Shown here: piece by piece, positions 60,693-63,494 of the stretch
Layout: each line of letters begins with the position of its first letter
Numbering within the stretch: the first letter of the stretch is position 1
NCBI GenBank assembly: GCA_963924555.1
Contig: OZ004595.1
Coordinates: 4,092,001-4,156,000 of the forward strand
Source of the DNA: Crambe crambe
Taxonomy: Eukaryota; Porifera; Demospongiae; Poecilosclerida; Crambeidae
Direction: 5' to 3'
DNA: 64,000 bases
The notes under the pieces: model-generated
What the model saw: the letters and a program-made list of their open reading frames with translations, nothing else
Told to the model about the DNA's origin: nothing
The model's database searches: none
Made by a program: the position numbers and the translations under genes

Positions 60693-61121
60693 GAAACAAT
60701 ATTCTATTTTTGCTAACGTACCTTAATTTCTTCTTGGTGTTTCATCTGATTGGTTGTTTCCTGCATCTTTGCCAAGTCCAGAGCTTCTCTAGCATGGGCT
60801 ACAAGAAGGAAAAGACACTAAATCACTAATGTTCTGTTAAAAGAATTTGTGTGTACCTGAACTATCCAATTCTTTAACAGCCTTTGCTGCCCTCTCCAAT
60901 CCAGTAGGATCAAACTCCACCCATTTCTTACCTCCTTCGGGGAGTGGTACCTGGGCTTTTCCCTGTTTCTGCAAAATGCAACAAATCCAAGCTACCACAC
61001 ATTGCAAAATTAACTCATGGTTAACCTTGGGATCATTATTTCCTGGAGGCGGATACGCTCCAGCTCCAGCACTGTCACCTGGAGTCCCTGCATTAGGTTG
61101 CCTATTCCAGAACCAAGACAT
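4184..61121 (-). CDS. ATAD3: ATAD3, mitochondrial inner-membrane AAA+ ATPase
   Basis: Sixteen coding exons are predicted, 583 residues, all phases consistent: 61121-61026, 60968-60857, 60798-60722, 60332-60171, 59708-59639, 59051-58979, 28119-28027, 23948-23879, 23547-23335, 22424-22299, 21942-21818, 15823-15772, 15498-15428, 4976-4797, 4616-4505, 4303-4184. ATAD3 family proteins span the mitochondrial membranes and act in nucleoid and contact-site organisation (established knowledge). Seen here: a Pro/Gly-rich N-terminus starting MSW, the [12 protein letters not shown] block, a long charged coiled coil (exons 3-7), a hydrophobic segment near residue 252 ([12 protein letters not shown]) followed by [14 protein letters not shown], Walker A GPPGTGKT (about 353-360), Walker [10 protein letters not shown] (about 410), sensor-1 LASNQP and the NDRLDD arginine-finger region. 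Length matches animal ATAD3 (about 580-630). The odd feature is gene size: introns 6, 11 and 13 are 30.9, 6.0 and 10.5 kb, while introns 1 and 2 are 57 and 58 bp. The two largest hold complete opposite-strand genes. Confidence 0.93.
5074..7432 (+). repeat. Segmental duplication, unit 1 (partner about 12137-14657)
   Basis: Starting at ATAAAATGGCAAGCCAAC, this block and the one from about 12137 are near identical through promoter, exon 1, intron 1, exon 2, most of intron 2 and exon 3 of a single-pass gene. Small indels occur in introns. Left flanks differ: ordinary intron sequence here, Gypsy-element sequence at unit 2. Unit 1 ends in a shortened C-terminal coding region. Confidence 0.85.
5499..7432 (+). 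CDS. Single-pass membrane protein, copy 2, nested in ATAD3 intron 13
   Basis: Three exons, 5499-5559, 5743-6375 and 7164-7432, encode 320 residues. Exon 1 is a 61-nt signal-peptide exon ([19 protein letters not shown]) ending in phase 1. Exon 2 carries the family domain with [29 protein letters not shown], a [12 protein letters not shown] block and a CILC pair. Exon 3 encodes a short Thr/Pro-rich stalk, one long membrane span (about residues 286-312, [16 protein letters not shown] onward) and a tail of only about eight residues. The end resembles copy 3's last residues, so copy 2 appears to have lost most of its cytoplasmic tail by in-frame deletion. The gene is antisense within an ATAD3 intron. 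Function unknown; a cell-surface role is inferred. Confidence 0.8.
8945..9158. mobile_element. MITE, 214 bp, inserted in the Gypsy element
   Basis: It starts GGGTTCTGCCCA and ends GGGCAGAACCC, which are complementary termini. Inside are repeated GTGGTGGCCAAAAT-type motifs. A reverse-oriented relative lies at 59944-60131 in ATAD3 intron 4. It interrupts the protease-to-integrase linker of the host retroelement. Confidence 0.7.
10123..10229 (+). repeat. 5' LTR, 107 bp
   Basis: Direct repeat partner of 11630-11736, TG...CA ends, preceded by the CTTG target-site copy. Confidence 0.85.
11630..11736 (+). repeat. 3' LTR, 107 bp
   Basis: Direct repeat partner of 10123-10229, followed by the second CTTG copy. 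A purine-rich tract lies just upstream. Confidence 0.85.
12137..14657 (+). repeat. Segmental duplication, unit 2 (partner 5074-7432)
   Basis: Near-identical partner of unit 1. It abuts the truncated 3' side of the Gypsy element directly, so the duplication breakpoint or an ensuing deletion removed the rest of that element. Confidence 0.85.
12565..14657 (+). CDS. Single-pass membrane protein, copy 3, nested in ATAD3 intron 13
   Basis: Three exons, 12565-12625, 12775-13407 and 14215-14657, encode 378 residues. Exons 1 and 2 have the same lengths and phases as copy 2. By my count exon 2 differs from copy 2 at about 15 of 633 bases, of which about 11 change the protein. It has a signal peptide, the shared extracellular domain, a Thr/Pro-rich stalk and a membrane span at about residues 286-312. 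The cytoplasmic tail is about 66 residues, with a Lys/Val-rich repeat-like start and a DEYPYS motif that could be a phosphorylation or trafficking site (inference). It retains the long tail that copy 2 lost. It lies opposite to ATAD3, between its exons 13 and 14. Confidence 0.8.
14711..15130. mobile_element. Rearranged copy of the CTAACCCTCAGC inverted-repeat element
   Basis: The left part (14711-14960) is the reverse complement of the right half of the element seen at 39287-39936. The right part (15035-15130) matches that element's left end in forward orientation. Between them lies an inverted copy of the tandem-repeat monomer found at 15139-15420. The copy is therefore scrambled. Confidence 0.55.
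15139..15420 (+). repeat. Tandem repeat of about 65-75 bp monomers
   Basis: Four to five imperfect monomers contain AGTGCTTCTAGTTGAAGGAG, a GCTTATAAT(T)AAGG block and GTGGAGAGGATTAAAGA. The array ends within about ten bases of the ATAD3 exon 13 donor at 15427. An inverted monomer copy is at about 14975-15025. Confidence 0.8.
15824..18200. other. Start of ATAD3 intron 11, no gene seen
   Basis: Contains a G homopolymer (16597-16617) and a local duplication around 17020-17370 (two copies of the GAACACGTGCAAGCAGAGTT region). No supported coding sequence. Confidence 0.5.
18210..18440 (+). pseudogene. Protein-kinase fragment (IRAK/receptor-like type)
   Basis: One reading gives [18 protein letters not shown], then after a gap [20 protein letters not shown] and PPIIHQDIK. 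These match the hinge region and the catalytic-loop HRDxK motif of Pelle/IRAK-like or plant receptor-like kinases, with HQD replacing HRD. No complete ATP site or activation loop is joined to it, and the surroundings are full of stops. I take it as a relic inside ATAD3 intron 11. Confidence 0.5.
18541..18677. repeat. Long fold-back inverted repeat
   Basis: Arms 18541-18587 and 18631-18677 are complementary over 47 bases with a single mismatch, separated by 43 bp. RNA from this site would form a strong hairpin. Coding content not seen. Confidence 0.9.
19550..20206 (-). pseudogene. Remnant of a DUF6589-like, transposon-associated protein
   Basis: Minus-strand reading from 20206 gives [19 protein letters not shown] and MLHMFS. 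Further on, near 19690-19560, it gives [20 protein letters not shown] followed by a Gln/Arg/His stretch. The DN(I/V)D...LHMFS order followed by GGDQLT resembles DUF6589-domain proteins that expand with mobile DNA in invertebrates. The frame is broken in between. Identification is from motif memory only. Confidence 0.4.
20915..21414 (+). pseudogene. Ulp1/C48-type cysteine protease fragment, frameshifted
   Basis: Two overlapping frames together give a Ulp1-like C-terminal protease region: a [16 protein letters not shown] segment, then [12 protein letters not shown] (catalytic His), YDSLYD (catalytic Asp) and [17 protein letters not shown] (Gln and catalytic Cys). The frame changes between about 21085 and 21150. 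Such proteases occur in many transposon-derived animal genes. The lysine-rich lead-in at about 20840-20910 may belong to it. It lies sense-opposed to ATAD3 in intron 11. Confidence 0.6.
24431..24592. repeat. Three tandem copies of a 51-bp unit
   Basis: The unit starts TCCTGGTACAATAACATCAC and is repeated three times nearly without change in ATAD3 intron 7. The 51-bp length keeps a minus-strand frame open, but there is no other coding evidence. Confidence 0.85.
24600..26110. other. ATAD3 intron 7, no confirmed gene
   Basis: Intron 7 spans 23949-28026. Weak plus-strand open frames occur at about 25447-25520 and 25694-25969, but no convincing gene structure joins them. Confidence 0.4.
26115..26294. 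mobile_element. Tc1/mariner-like MITE
   Basis: It begins TACAGTGGAACCTCT and ends with complementary GGGGTTCCATTGTA, flanked by TA. A GTGTCCTGATTAGAGAGGT motif occurs twice inside. Terminal form and TA target fit a mariner-type non-autonomous element. Confidence 0.7.
27757..27887. mobile_element. Short inverted-repeat element (131 bp)
   Basis: Ends TGGAAACCACAGT and ACTGTGGTTTCCA are perfectly complementary over 13 bases. The interior has further CTGTGGTTTTCC-like inverted copies. Probably a MITE in ATAD3 intron 7, 140 bp from exon 7. Confidence 0.5.
28435..28976. mobile_element. Inverted-repeat element of 542 bp
   Basis: Inverted copies of about 35 bp, starting GGGTCTGGTCAAACTCACAT, lie at 28435-28469 and 28942-28976 with a few mismatches. 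The interior shows no open frame. A clear target duplication was not seen. It is at the exon 7 side of ATAD3 intron 6. Confidence 0.6.
29723..31330 (+). pseudogene. Multi-pass array copy A, one nonsense codon
   Basis: The reading frame is continuous from ATG 29723 to the family stop at 31330 except for a TAA at 30707-30709, where all other copies that reach this point have CAA (Gln). Before it lie the signal peptide (two residues shorter than siblings), the cysteine-rich ectodomain and the first membrane segments. After it the last five or so membrane segments remain open and conserved. Otherwise it is as well preserved as the intact copies, so the change is recent, polymorphic or a sequencing error. 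The TATA box present in siblings is degenerate here (CTATAACA). Confidence 0.85.
31331..32619. other. Array spacer, no gene seen
   Basis: Carries the shared 3' flank of the array unit (CTTCAACTTCAGGATGCAA near 31647 and a conserved block to about 31740), a C-rich run near 31420-31440 and an A/C-rich simple repeat at about 32128-32185. Confidence 0.5.
32620..32895. mobile_element. MITE with long inverted ends
   Basis: Complementary arms hold ATCCTGTCTTCACCTAATAA on the left and GGTGAAGACAGGATAACTTT on the right, outside a core with ACATCACTGCC and GGCAGTGAT. It shares the TAATAATCCCTACATCACTG core and ATTTAGCATAAA end with the element at 38632-38951. Confidence 0.65.
32896..34011. other. Array spacer upstream of copy B
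   Basis: No gene seen. Includes an AGCAAGAG-rich purine stretch at about 33540-33700 and, near the end, the GTGAAAGTTTACA block shared upstream of the array genes. Confidence 0.5.
34012..34020 (+). promoter_or_regulatory. TATA box of copy B
   Basis: TATATAAAG lies 47 bp upstream of the tail of the 5' leader and 55 bp before ATG 34067. It follows CAAGCCTTCAATACAT, the block conserved in the sibling genes. Confidence 0.6.
34067..35680 (+). CDS. Cysteine-rich multi-pass membrane protein, array copy B
   Basis: A single-exon frame of 537 residues. Signal peptide 1-19 ([15 protein letters not shown]); ectodomain about 20-142 with eleven cysteines including [18 protein letters not shown] and CTKC, and N-glycosylation sites. 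Hydrophobic segments lie at about 143-166, 202-220, 234-257, 296-314, 355-377, 419-434, 441-455, 467-486 and 495-518, with one weaker near 172-185. Conserved loop blocks are [40 protein letters not shown] and [14 protein letters not shown] do not recognise a named family; the RPYRN...NRLD pattern between late membrane segments is reminiscent of TRP-like or other channel-like proteins (weak inference). A GTATGT donor in the last codons allows an alternative short C-terminus. Nested opposite ATAD3 in intron 6. Confidence 0.85.
   Translation: MNVEFFLLLLLYPYSFTSGHNQEDRATASCPTWHHMTSDGKCECGEDLVSKVFCNTNKRVELMNNFCMGYDNASKVTVLGQCPYSEENTGFYELPQDVEDLNNFTCSWLNRRGLLCSHCEESLGVAALSYSYECTKCLGTLRGWLLYFTLTLVPLTIFFLVIIFCNIRATAAHMNAMLCITHIMLSDMNAKPSLIIKYSYVKFLATILGFWNLDFFRYVYPPFCISEHYSTLKVLSFEYIPAIYILIVIVSLYTSIELYDRNYRLLRVLWKPFSLCSFFMRRYSFLNLKINVKSNLINAFATFIILAYSKILSTNCAFFSSAPLFLDNGSQFHPNEIPTLYNATKPYLGAEHKPYYIVAMIVLILFNIFPIVLLLCYPTKTFQKLLGCFPRVRWDYLHIFMDCFQGCYKNGTNDTSDYRYVAGLYLIIRLIYPMTDNNANVMLLLFVTLLLGILRPYRNDLYNRLDCALFGIYTAVIICAMCSFYIRIIGSMIFYHFLFLPALYTLMLLLYSLAFMLCPRHTSYLVKVCSRTLWFKN
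35681..37844. other. Array spacer between copies B and C
   Basis: No gene seen. Contains a G homopolymer (35823-35842), the conserved 3' flank of the unit (35930-36010), an interspersed repeat at 36925-37075 and the shared upstream block from about 37660. Confidence 0.5.
36925..37075. repeat. Interspersed repeat around a TTTGATCACTTTTAGC core
   Basis: Related copies occur at about 44090-44230 and 52355-52475, and an inverted relative at about 58380-58530. Each has GAGATTTTGACCAGAAAAGG, an imperfect palindrome around GATCACTTTTAGC and ATCGAACAGCTA, and a GACTGGCCCCGCCC-like end. Probably a MITE spread by or with the array. Confidence 0.6.
37845..37853 (+). promoter_or_regulatory. TATA box of copy C
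   Basis: TATATAAAG inside the conserved cassette CAAGCCTTCGATACC...GCTGGACTGAAGTACTGCAG, 43 bp before ATG 37896. Confidence 0.55.
37896..38637 (+). pseudogene. Multi-pass array copy C, deleted and truncated
   Basis: Signal peptide and cysteine-rich ectodomain are intact, but near 38317 a net 50-bp deletion relative to siblings removes the first membrane segment and shifts the frame. The family sequence continues in another frame to about 38629 (YDRN), then ends abruptly at a MITE. The rest of the gene (about 280 residues) is absent. It could still express a secreted cysteine-rich ectodomain, since the frame stays open to 38432 (inference). Confidence 0.85.
38632..38951. mobile_element. MITE with about 100-bp inverted ends
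   Basis: Left and right arms are complementary over most of their length, including AAATTTATGCTAAATAAAAA, GGCCATGTAGGGTTAGTCTG and TTCAATAATAATCCCTACAT with their reverse complements. It abuts the truncated end of copy C and is related to the element at 32620-32895. Confidence 0.8.
39287..39936. mobile_element. Inverted-repeat element upstream of copy D
   Basis: Left end CTAACCTTCAGCGC, right end GCTGATGGTTAAT. The same element lies at the same place upstream of copy F (55094-55630), and a rearranged copy is at 14711-15130. It is absent from the upstream regions of A, B, C and E. Confidence 0.65.
40006..40014 (+). promoter_or_regulatory. TATA box of copy D
   Basis: TATATAAAG within the shared CAAGCCTTC...CTGCAG cassette, 60 bp before ATG 40074. 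Confidence 0.6.
40074..41687 (+). CDS. Cysteine-rich multi-pass membrane protein, array copy D
   Basis: Single-exon frame of 537 residues with the same plan as copy B: signal peptide, eleven-cysteine ectodomain, about 8-10 membrane segments. An upstream in-frame ATG at 40035 would add 13 residues ahead of the signal peptide. I chose 40074 because the sibling starts align there and in copy F one extra base breaks the upstream frame. Local differences from B lie mainly in the ectodomain ([20 protein letters not shown]) and a loop (TDTNGNVM). The late donor reads GTATTT here instead of GTATGT. Closest to copy F by its upstream element and leader. Confidence 0.85.
   Translation: MNVEFLLLLLLYPYSFTSGHNQEDRATASCPTWYHMTSDGKCECGEDLKSEVLCSTNKRVELMNEFCMGYDNASKVTVLGHCPYSEKNTFFYELPQDVEDLNNFTCSWLNRRGLLCSHCDESLGVAVLTYSYKCTKCLGMLRGWLLYFTLTLIPLTVFFLVIIFCNIRATAAHMNAMLCITHIMLSEMNAKPSLIIKYSYVKFLATILGFWNLDFFRYVYPPFCISEHYSTLKVLSFEYIPAIYILIVIVSLYTSIELYDRNYRLLRVLWKPFSLCSFFMRRYSFLNLKINVKSNLINAFATFIILAYSKILSTNYGFFSSAPLFLDNGSQFHPNEIPTLYNATKPYLGAEHKPYYIVAMIVLILFNIFPIILLLCYPTKTFQKLLGCFPRVRWDYLHIFMDCFQGCYKNGTNDTLDYRYVAGLYFIIRLIYPMTDTNGNVMLLLSATLLFGILRPYRNDLYNRLDCALFGIYTAVIICAMCSFYIRIIGSMIFFNFLFLPALYTLMLLLYSLAFMLCPRHTSHLVKVFSRTLWFKN
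42012..42585. mobile_element. Inverted-repeat insertion in the 3' flank of copy D
   Basis: The matching flank of copy B (about 35895-35925) runs without this block, so B is an empty site. Ends carry CCCAGGCCTG and CCAGGCCTG. Longer complementary parts are TTGGTATCAATTGCATGCGC at about 42070 and GCATACACATGCAATTGATA at about 42555. Confidence 0.7.
42586..45278. other. Array spacer between copies D and E
   Basis: No gene seen. Holds the unit's 3' flank, an isolated GTGCTAACCCTCAG end at about 43522, a GAT microsatellite (about 43600-43620) and the interspersed repeat at 44090-44230. Short open frames have no splice or family support. Confidence 0.5.
45279..45287 (+). promoter_or_regulatory. 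TATA box of copy E
   Basis: CATATAAAG in the conserved cassette, 53 bp before ATG 45340. Confidence 0.55.
45340..46953 (+). CDS. Cysteine-rich multi-pass membrane protein, array copy E
   Basis: Single-exon frame of 537 residues with the family layout. Its last-but-one membrane segment ([21 protein letters not shown]) matches copy A rather than B, D or F ([14 protein letters not shown]). This suggests two sequence classes in the C-terminal region or exchange between copies. Other differences: [14 protein letters not shown] in an outer loop and FIDCFQGC for FMDCFQGC. The downstream mini-intron reading would replace the last residues by a longer alternative tail than in the siblings. Confidence 0.85.
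   Translation: MNVEFLLLLLLYPYSFTSGHNQEDRATASCPTWHHMTSDGKCECGENFKSEVLCSTNKRVELMNEFCMGYDNASKVTVLGHCPYSEKNTLFYELPQDVEDLNNFTCSWLNRRGLLCSHCDESLGVAVLSCSYECMKCLGMLRGWLLYFTLTLVPLTIFFLVIIFCNIRATAAHMNAMVCITHIMLLDMNVKPSLIIKYSYVKFFVTVSGFWNLDFFRYVYPPFCISKHYSTLKVLSFEYIPALYILIVIVSLYTSIELYDRNYRLLRVLWKPFSLCSFFMRRYSFLNLKINVKSNLINAFATFIILAYSKILSTNHAFFSSAPLFLENGSQFHANEVTTLYNATKPYLGAEHKPYYIVAMIVLILFNIFPIVLLLCYPTKTFQKLLGCFPGVRWDYLHIFIDCFQGCYKNGTNNTLDYRYVAGLYLIIRLIYPMTGTNGSVMFLLSATLLFGILRPYRNDFYNRLDCALFGIYTLVIICVTCNLNIMTIGTLIIYKFSFLPALYTLILLLYSLAFMLCPRHTSHLVKVCSHTLWFKN
46954..47690. other. Array spacer after copy E
   Basis: No gene seen. Contains a TA microsatellite (about 47527-47542) and a fragment of the unit's 3' flank near 47410-47440. 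Confidence 0.5.
47696..50235 (-). mobile_element. Crypton-like tyrosine recombinase gene, split by an insertion
   Basis: The minus-strand coding parts 50235-49490 and 48429-47696 are one frame of 491 residues once the insertion at 48430-49489 and one 4-bp duplicate are ignored. The first part has an acidic N-terminus, a [10 protein letters not shown] helix region and the first catalytic arginine context CLRGGQEHR. The second has the [10 protein letters not shown] block (HxxR), a GHRS box and the candidate nucleophile tyrosine in SYER. This is the DUF3504-type recombinase of Crypton elements and of the KCTD1/QRICH1/ZMYM-type domesticated genes. No terminal repeats are expected for Cryptons and none are seen. 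Start M at 50235 is the first ATG of the frame. It is inside ATAD3 intron 6, same strand as ATAD3. Confidence 0.8.
48430..49489. mobile_element. Non-autonomous DNA transposon, 1,060 bp, TTAT target duplication
   Basis: Terminal inverted repeats of 26 bp start CAGTCTAC and continue CTAAGACC..GGTATTG, matching at 24 of 26 positions. TTAT flanks both sides. Removing the element and one TTAT restores the recombinase frame exactly. No transposase was recognised inside; a plus-strand fragment at about 49225-49374 encodes an acidic peptide of unknown origin. Confidence 0.85.
50317..50429. repeat. Fold-back element with GGGCTGCGCCC centre
   Basis: Arms 50317-50360 and 50388-50429 are complementary apart from two one-base gaps (GTTAGAACACGGTAGTC outward, ATAAACAACC inward). 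The loop has CCTCGGGCTGCGCCCTCGG. It lies just upstream of the recombinase start. Confidence 0.85.
50430..51750. other. Intron 6 spacer, no gene seen
   Basis: Begins with a TA microsatellite (about 50447-50468). No supported coding sequence; a plus-strand open frame at 51292-51561 has no family support. Confidence 0.45.
51752..52320 (+). pseudogene. Array relics: 3' end fragment, fold-back, 5' end fragment
   Basis: Bases 51752-51845 match the sequence around and after the stop of copy E (AAAATTGAT...TTTTAGTACAGCAA). Bases 52180-52320 match an array promoter and start, with ATGAATGTCGAGTTCTTTCT at 52261 and a decayed signal peptide followed by TTCAGGACACCATCC. Between them lies the fold-back at 51862-51952. 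These are leftovers of one or two further copies. Confidence 0.7.
51862..51952. repeat. Fold-back inverted repeat
   Basis: Left arm 51862-51901 (GGTTGCAGTCAAAGATAGAG onward) is the perfect complement of the right arm, except for a 5-bp CCACC-type duplication near the loop. Confidence 0.9.
52321..55093. other. Array spacer before copy F, no gene confirmed
   Basis: Contains the interspersed repeat at 52355-52475 and matches to the upstream flanks of other copies from about 54970. Open frames at 52871-53266 and 53216-53509 lack family or splice support. Confidence 0.4.
55094..55630. mobile_element. Inverted-repeat element upstream of copy F
   Basis: Same element and same position as 39287-39936 upstream of copy D, about 110 bp shorter. 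Ends CTAACCTTCAGCGC and GCGCTGAGGGTTAAT. Confidence 0.65.
55702..55710 (+). promoter_or_regulatory. TATA box of copy F
   Basis: TATATAAAG in the shared cassette, 61 bp before ATG 55771. Confidence 0.6.
55771..57249 (+). CDS. Multi-pass array copy F, C-terminally truncated
   Basis: Open frame of 492 residues with the family signal peptide, eleven-cysteine ectodomain and all but the last membrane segment. Relative to copy D one codon is lost at FYIPIGS, and the next codons read ATG ATA TAA, ending the frame about 45 residues early. Homologous but frame-shifted sequence for the last segment continues to about 57370. It may be a decaying gene or a shortened variant. Distinctive residues such as [11 protein letters not shown] differ from all siblings. 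The leader has one extra base relative to copy D, so only the ATG at 55771 is usable. Confidence 0.75.
   Translation: MNVKFLLLLLLYPYSFTSGHNPEDRVTASCPTWYHMTSDGKCECGEDFESEILCSTNKRVELLNEFCMGYDNASKVTVLGQCPYSEKNTFFYELPQDVEDLNNFTCSWLNRRGLLCSHCDESLGVAVLTYSYECTKCLGMLRGWLLYFTLTLVPLTVFFLVIIFCNIRATAAHMNAMLCITHIMLSDMNGKPSLIIKYSYVKFFVTISGFWNLDFFRYIYPPFCISEHYSTLKVLSFEYIPAIYILILIISLYTSIELYDRNYRLLRVLWKPFRMCLFFMQRYSFLNLKINVKSNLINAFATFIILAYSKILSTNYALFSSAPLFLDNGSQFHANEIPTLYNATKPYLGAEHKPYYIVAMIILILFNIFPIVLLVCYPTKTFQKLLGCFPRVRWDYLHIFMDCFKGCYKNGTNDTLDYRYVAGLYLIIRLIYPMTDDNVNVMLLLSATLLFGILRPYRNDLYNRLDCALFGIYTAVIICAMCSFYIPIGSMI
57370..58970. other. End of ATAD3 intron 6, no gene seen
   Basis: Holds the 3' flank of copy F (to about 57850) and an inverted relative of the interspersed repeat at about 58380-58530. 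No coding sequence until ATAD3 exon 6 (59051-58979). Confidence 0.5.
59153..59491. mobile_element. Inverted-repeat element in ATAD3 intron 5
   Basis: Left TAGTCT...CACCCTTTACCAACC.CGAGGGAAGGAAA and its imperfect complement on the right (TTTCCTTCCCTTGCAGTTGG, AAAGGGTCGGCTATGTGAGA) match over about 45 positions with several mismatches. No open frame inside. Confidence 0.6.
59944..60131. mobile_element. MITE, 188 bp, in ATAD3 intron 4
   Basis: Reverse-oriented relative of 8945-9158, with GGGTTGCCCACACTGG at one end and CTGGGCAGAACCC at the other, and the same GTGGCCATTTTGGCCACCAC motif. Confidence 0.7.
60651..60690. repeat. T-run followed by G-run
   Basis: Homopolymer T then G in ATAD3 intron 3, 30 bp from exon 3. 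Length is unreliable in any assembly. Confidence 0.8.
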
Positions 61122-61260
61122 TCTTCTCCCTCAATTGACACGTGAATACCGCATACTTACTTTCTCTATTTTTACGACAATATTATTTTTCAGCAGTCAC
61201 GCATGCATGCGCATATGCCTGCGCTGCACTGCAGGTACGTCATTCCGTGAAGATTCAAGA
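61122..61260. promoter_or_regulatory. Bidirectional promoter of ATAD3 and TARDBP
   Basis: The two ATGs are divergent and 139 bp apart. No TATA box is evident. A CG-containing alternating purine-pyrimidine stretch (GCATGCATGCGCATATGC and CCTGCGC, about 61198-61226) resembles NRF1-type half sites, which would suit a nuclear gene for a mitochondrial protein (inference). Confidence 0.65.
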
Positions 61261-63211
61261 ATGTCAGAAGACAGTTATGTTTTTGTGTGCTTGGATGAAA
61301 ATTCCAAAGAAGATGGTGTTGAGTTACCGCTAGAAGACAATGGCACTTTGCTGCTCTCTGTCTTGCAATCTCAATTCGACGGAGCATCGGGACTTAAGTA
61401 TAGGTGAGCTGGCAGCGTACATATCTCTAAATAATGCCCACCACACCCCATTGTAATTGCAGGAATCCTTCCTCTGGAACATGGAGAGCTATAAAACTAT
61501 CAGAAGGACTTCTCTGTGCACCTGACAAGGGTTGGGGAGACACCATGTATGTGGTGGTTACTGTCCCAGTAAAAGCTGTGGGGGGAATCCAGTCAGCAGA
61601 GGAAGAGGTGGAAGGGGGAGAAAGTGGAGACAGGGGAGCCAAAGGAGAAGAATTAGCTTGTGATGATGAGTTTGGTTCCGTAGGATATTCATCAGATAGT
61701 TATAAACGCAAGCTTGAGGATGAAGAGGGACAGAGAGCTCCTAAGAACCCTCGGTCACGCTCACCTGATAATTATGTGAGTTTAACATCAAAAAAAGGAT
61801 ATCAAGTGAACCCTGTTGATTACGTGCACTTGCTCTCTAGCCAAAACAAGCCTCTCCTGCAACTGGGCCCACCCATCGAAACCAAGAGGACCTCATCATT
61901 CTGGGACTCGAGTGGACAGTCACTGATGAGGAATTGAGAAAGTATTTTGAGCAGTTTGGTGAAGTTGCACATTGTGAGGTTAGTGGCTTACTGGTGTTTC
62001 TTTGAGTAACTATTAAGTTAGAGTACTTGATTTCCCATCGCATATGTTGTGTCATTTGTGGTTCACATTTCAGGTGAAAAAGGATGTGAGAACTGGAAAA
62101 AGCCGTGGATTTGGTTTTGTGAGGTATGGAGACCGATCAGTTCAAGCTAGTGTATTCGAGTCCTCGCACACTATCAAAGGTCGGAGAGTGGAGCTCAAAT
62201 ACCCCAAACAGGTAAAAGGTTACCACTCAGAGACATTGGGCAGCTGATGGATTCATTAAGTTATTCTTACTTTCTATTCAAGAGTGCTTCTTATTTGCCA
62301 AGCAAGTTATTTGTGGGGTGTTTACCACTGAAACCAGAGGTGAGCAATGATGAAATGACTGAGTACTTCTCACAGTATGGAAGGCTTACTGATGTCTACA
62401 TCCCTCGGCCTTACAGGTATAGTCACTCCCTACCCCAATAAACACACTACATAATTATTACTGACCATTTTCATAGGGGTTTTGGCTTTGTTACTTTCAT
62501 TGATCCTGTTGTGGCCCAAAAGGTGGTGAACATGCAACACACTATTCGAAAATCAAACCTCAACGTCTCCATTGCTGATCCCAAAGGAGGTCCCCCCAGA
62601 GGTGGCTCTCAGTTCCATCCTGACCCATTTGGTAGGTCTATCAATAGATTTAGCAGAGCATTACACAGCATACAATCGTGATGAGAGGTTCTGGTTGAAG
62701 ATTTATTATGAGTTCACATCTGACAATAATTAATTTTTCCACCTAATAGCAGGGCCTCGGTACTCTTATTCTTCAGGACAGCAAAGCTTTCCAATGGGGT
62801 ATGGAGCCAGTCAGCCAGTAGCCACCTTCCAAAGACCAGGTGTTCCAGATGCCCAGAATCAAAGCACAATAGTAAGTGCAATTGCTCAGTTCTAGTGTGT
62901 GCAGGACACTTAGAGGAGCTTGTCTGTTTATTGTATGCATGGTCAGCTCCTATTCCTCTCCTGCTAGAGAACTCCCTTGACTATCCCATACCTCCCTCCT
63001 TCATGGGGGTGTGGTCCTCAGTGAGGGAACATTTGATAGCTCACAGATATTAAGTACAGTACACAATATCAATGAGTCCTCCAAGACAAGTAAAATTTTC
63101 TTTTGTGCTCCATGTGGGAGGGGGCATATCCCCCTCCGCACTCTCCCCCTTGCTGTGGCCTAATGGCCATGCGGTCATCTATACTATACCATGTGCAGAT
63201 CCACTCCCCAA

Positions 63212-63242
<31 letters not shown>

Positions 63243-63494
63243 AAAAACAACAACAAAAAAAACCAAAAAAAACCTGGCTCATGTATGTGGATAATAATGT
63301 CCCCTCTAGCCCCATCCGTGGCACTTATATTGAGTGGGTATGTCTTATTTTCTTTGCAGAGTACTATGCAGACATTACCTGGAGGTGGAGTTCAAGGGAT
63401 CCCCCGTGCTCAAGGCACTGCTGGACAGGCAGGAATGACTGGCATGAGTAGACCTCAGCAAACTTATGGCCAGTCACCCTGGCCAATCAGATAA
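61261..63494 (+). CDS. TARDBP: TDP-43 ortholog, RNA-binding protein
   Basis: Eight exons, 61261-61403, 61463-61775, 61841-61978, 62074-62211, 62283-62416, 62477-62631, 62753-62871 and 63360-63494, encode 424 residues (human 414). TDP-43 is a nuclear hnRNP that binds UG-rich RNA and controls splicing (established). Seen here: the N-terminal oligomerisation domain (GTLLLSVLQSQFDGASGLKYR, then GWGDTMYVV), an acidic Glu/Gly insert of about 40 residues absent from vertebrates, a KRKLEDEEGQRAPKNPRSR nuclear signal (about 129-147), RRM1 with LIILGL and KSRGFGFVRY (about 166-216), and RRM2 with KLFVGCL and RGFGFVTF (about 252-296). A C-terminal region of about 100 residues is rich in Gly, Gln, Ser and Pro. 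That tail lacks an obvious match to the vertebrate helical segment. Start and phases are all consistent. Confidence 0.92.
63210..63290 (+). repeat. C-run and A-run in TARDBP intron 7
   Basis: Homopolymer C followed by A-rich sequence upstream of exon 8. No coding role. Confidence 0.7.

Noticed and set aside
63069..63294. Pro/Lys or Gly/Phe repeat frames near TARDBP exon 8
   Set aside because: Produced by the C-run and A-run in the intron.
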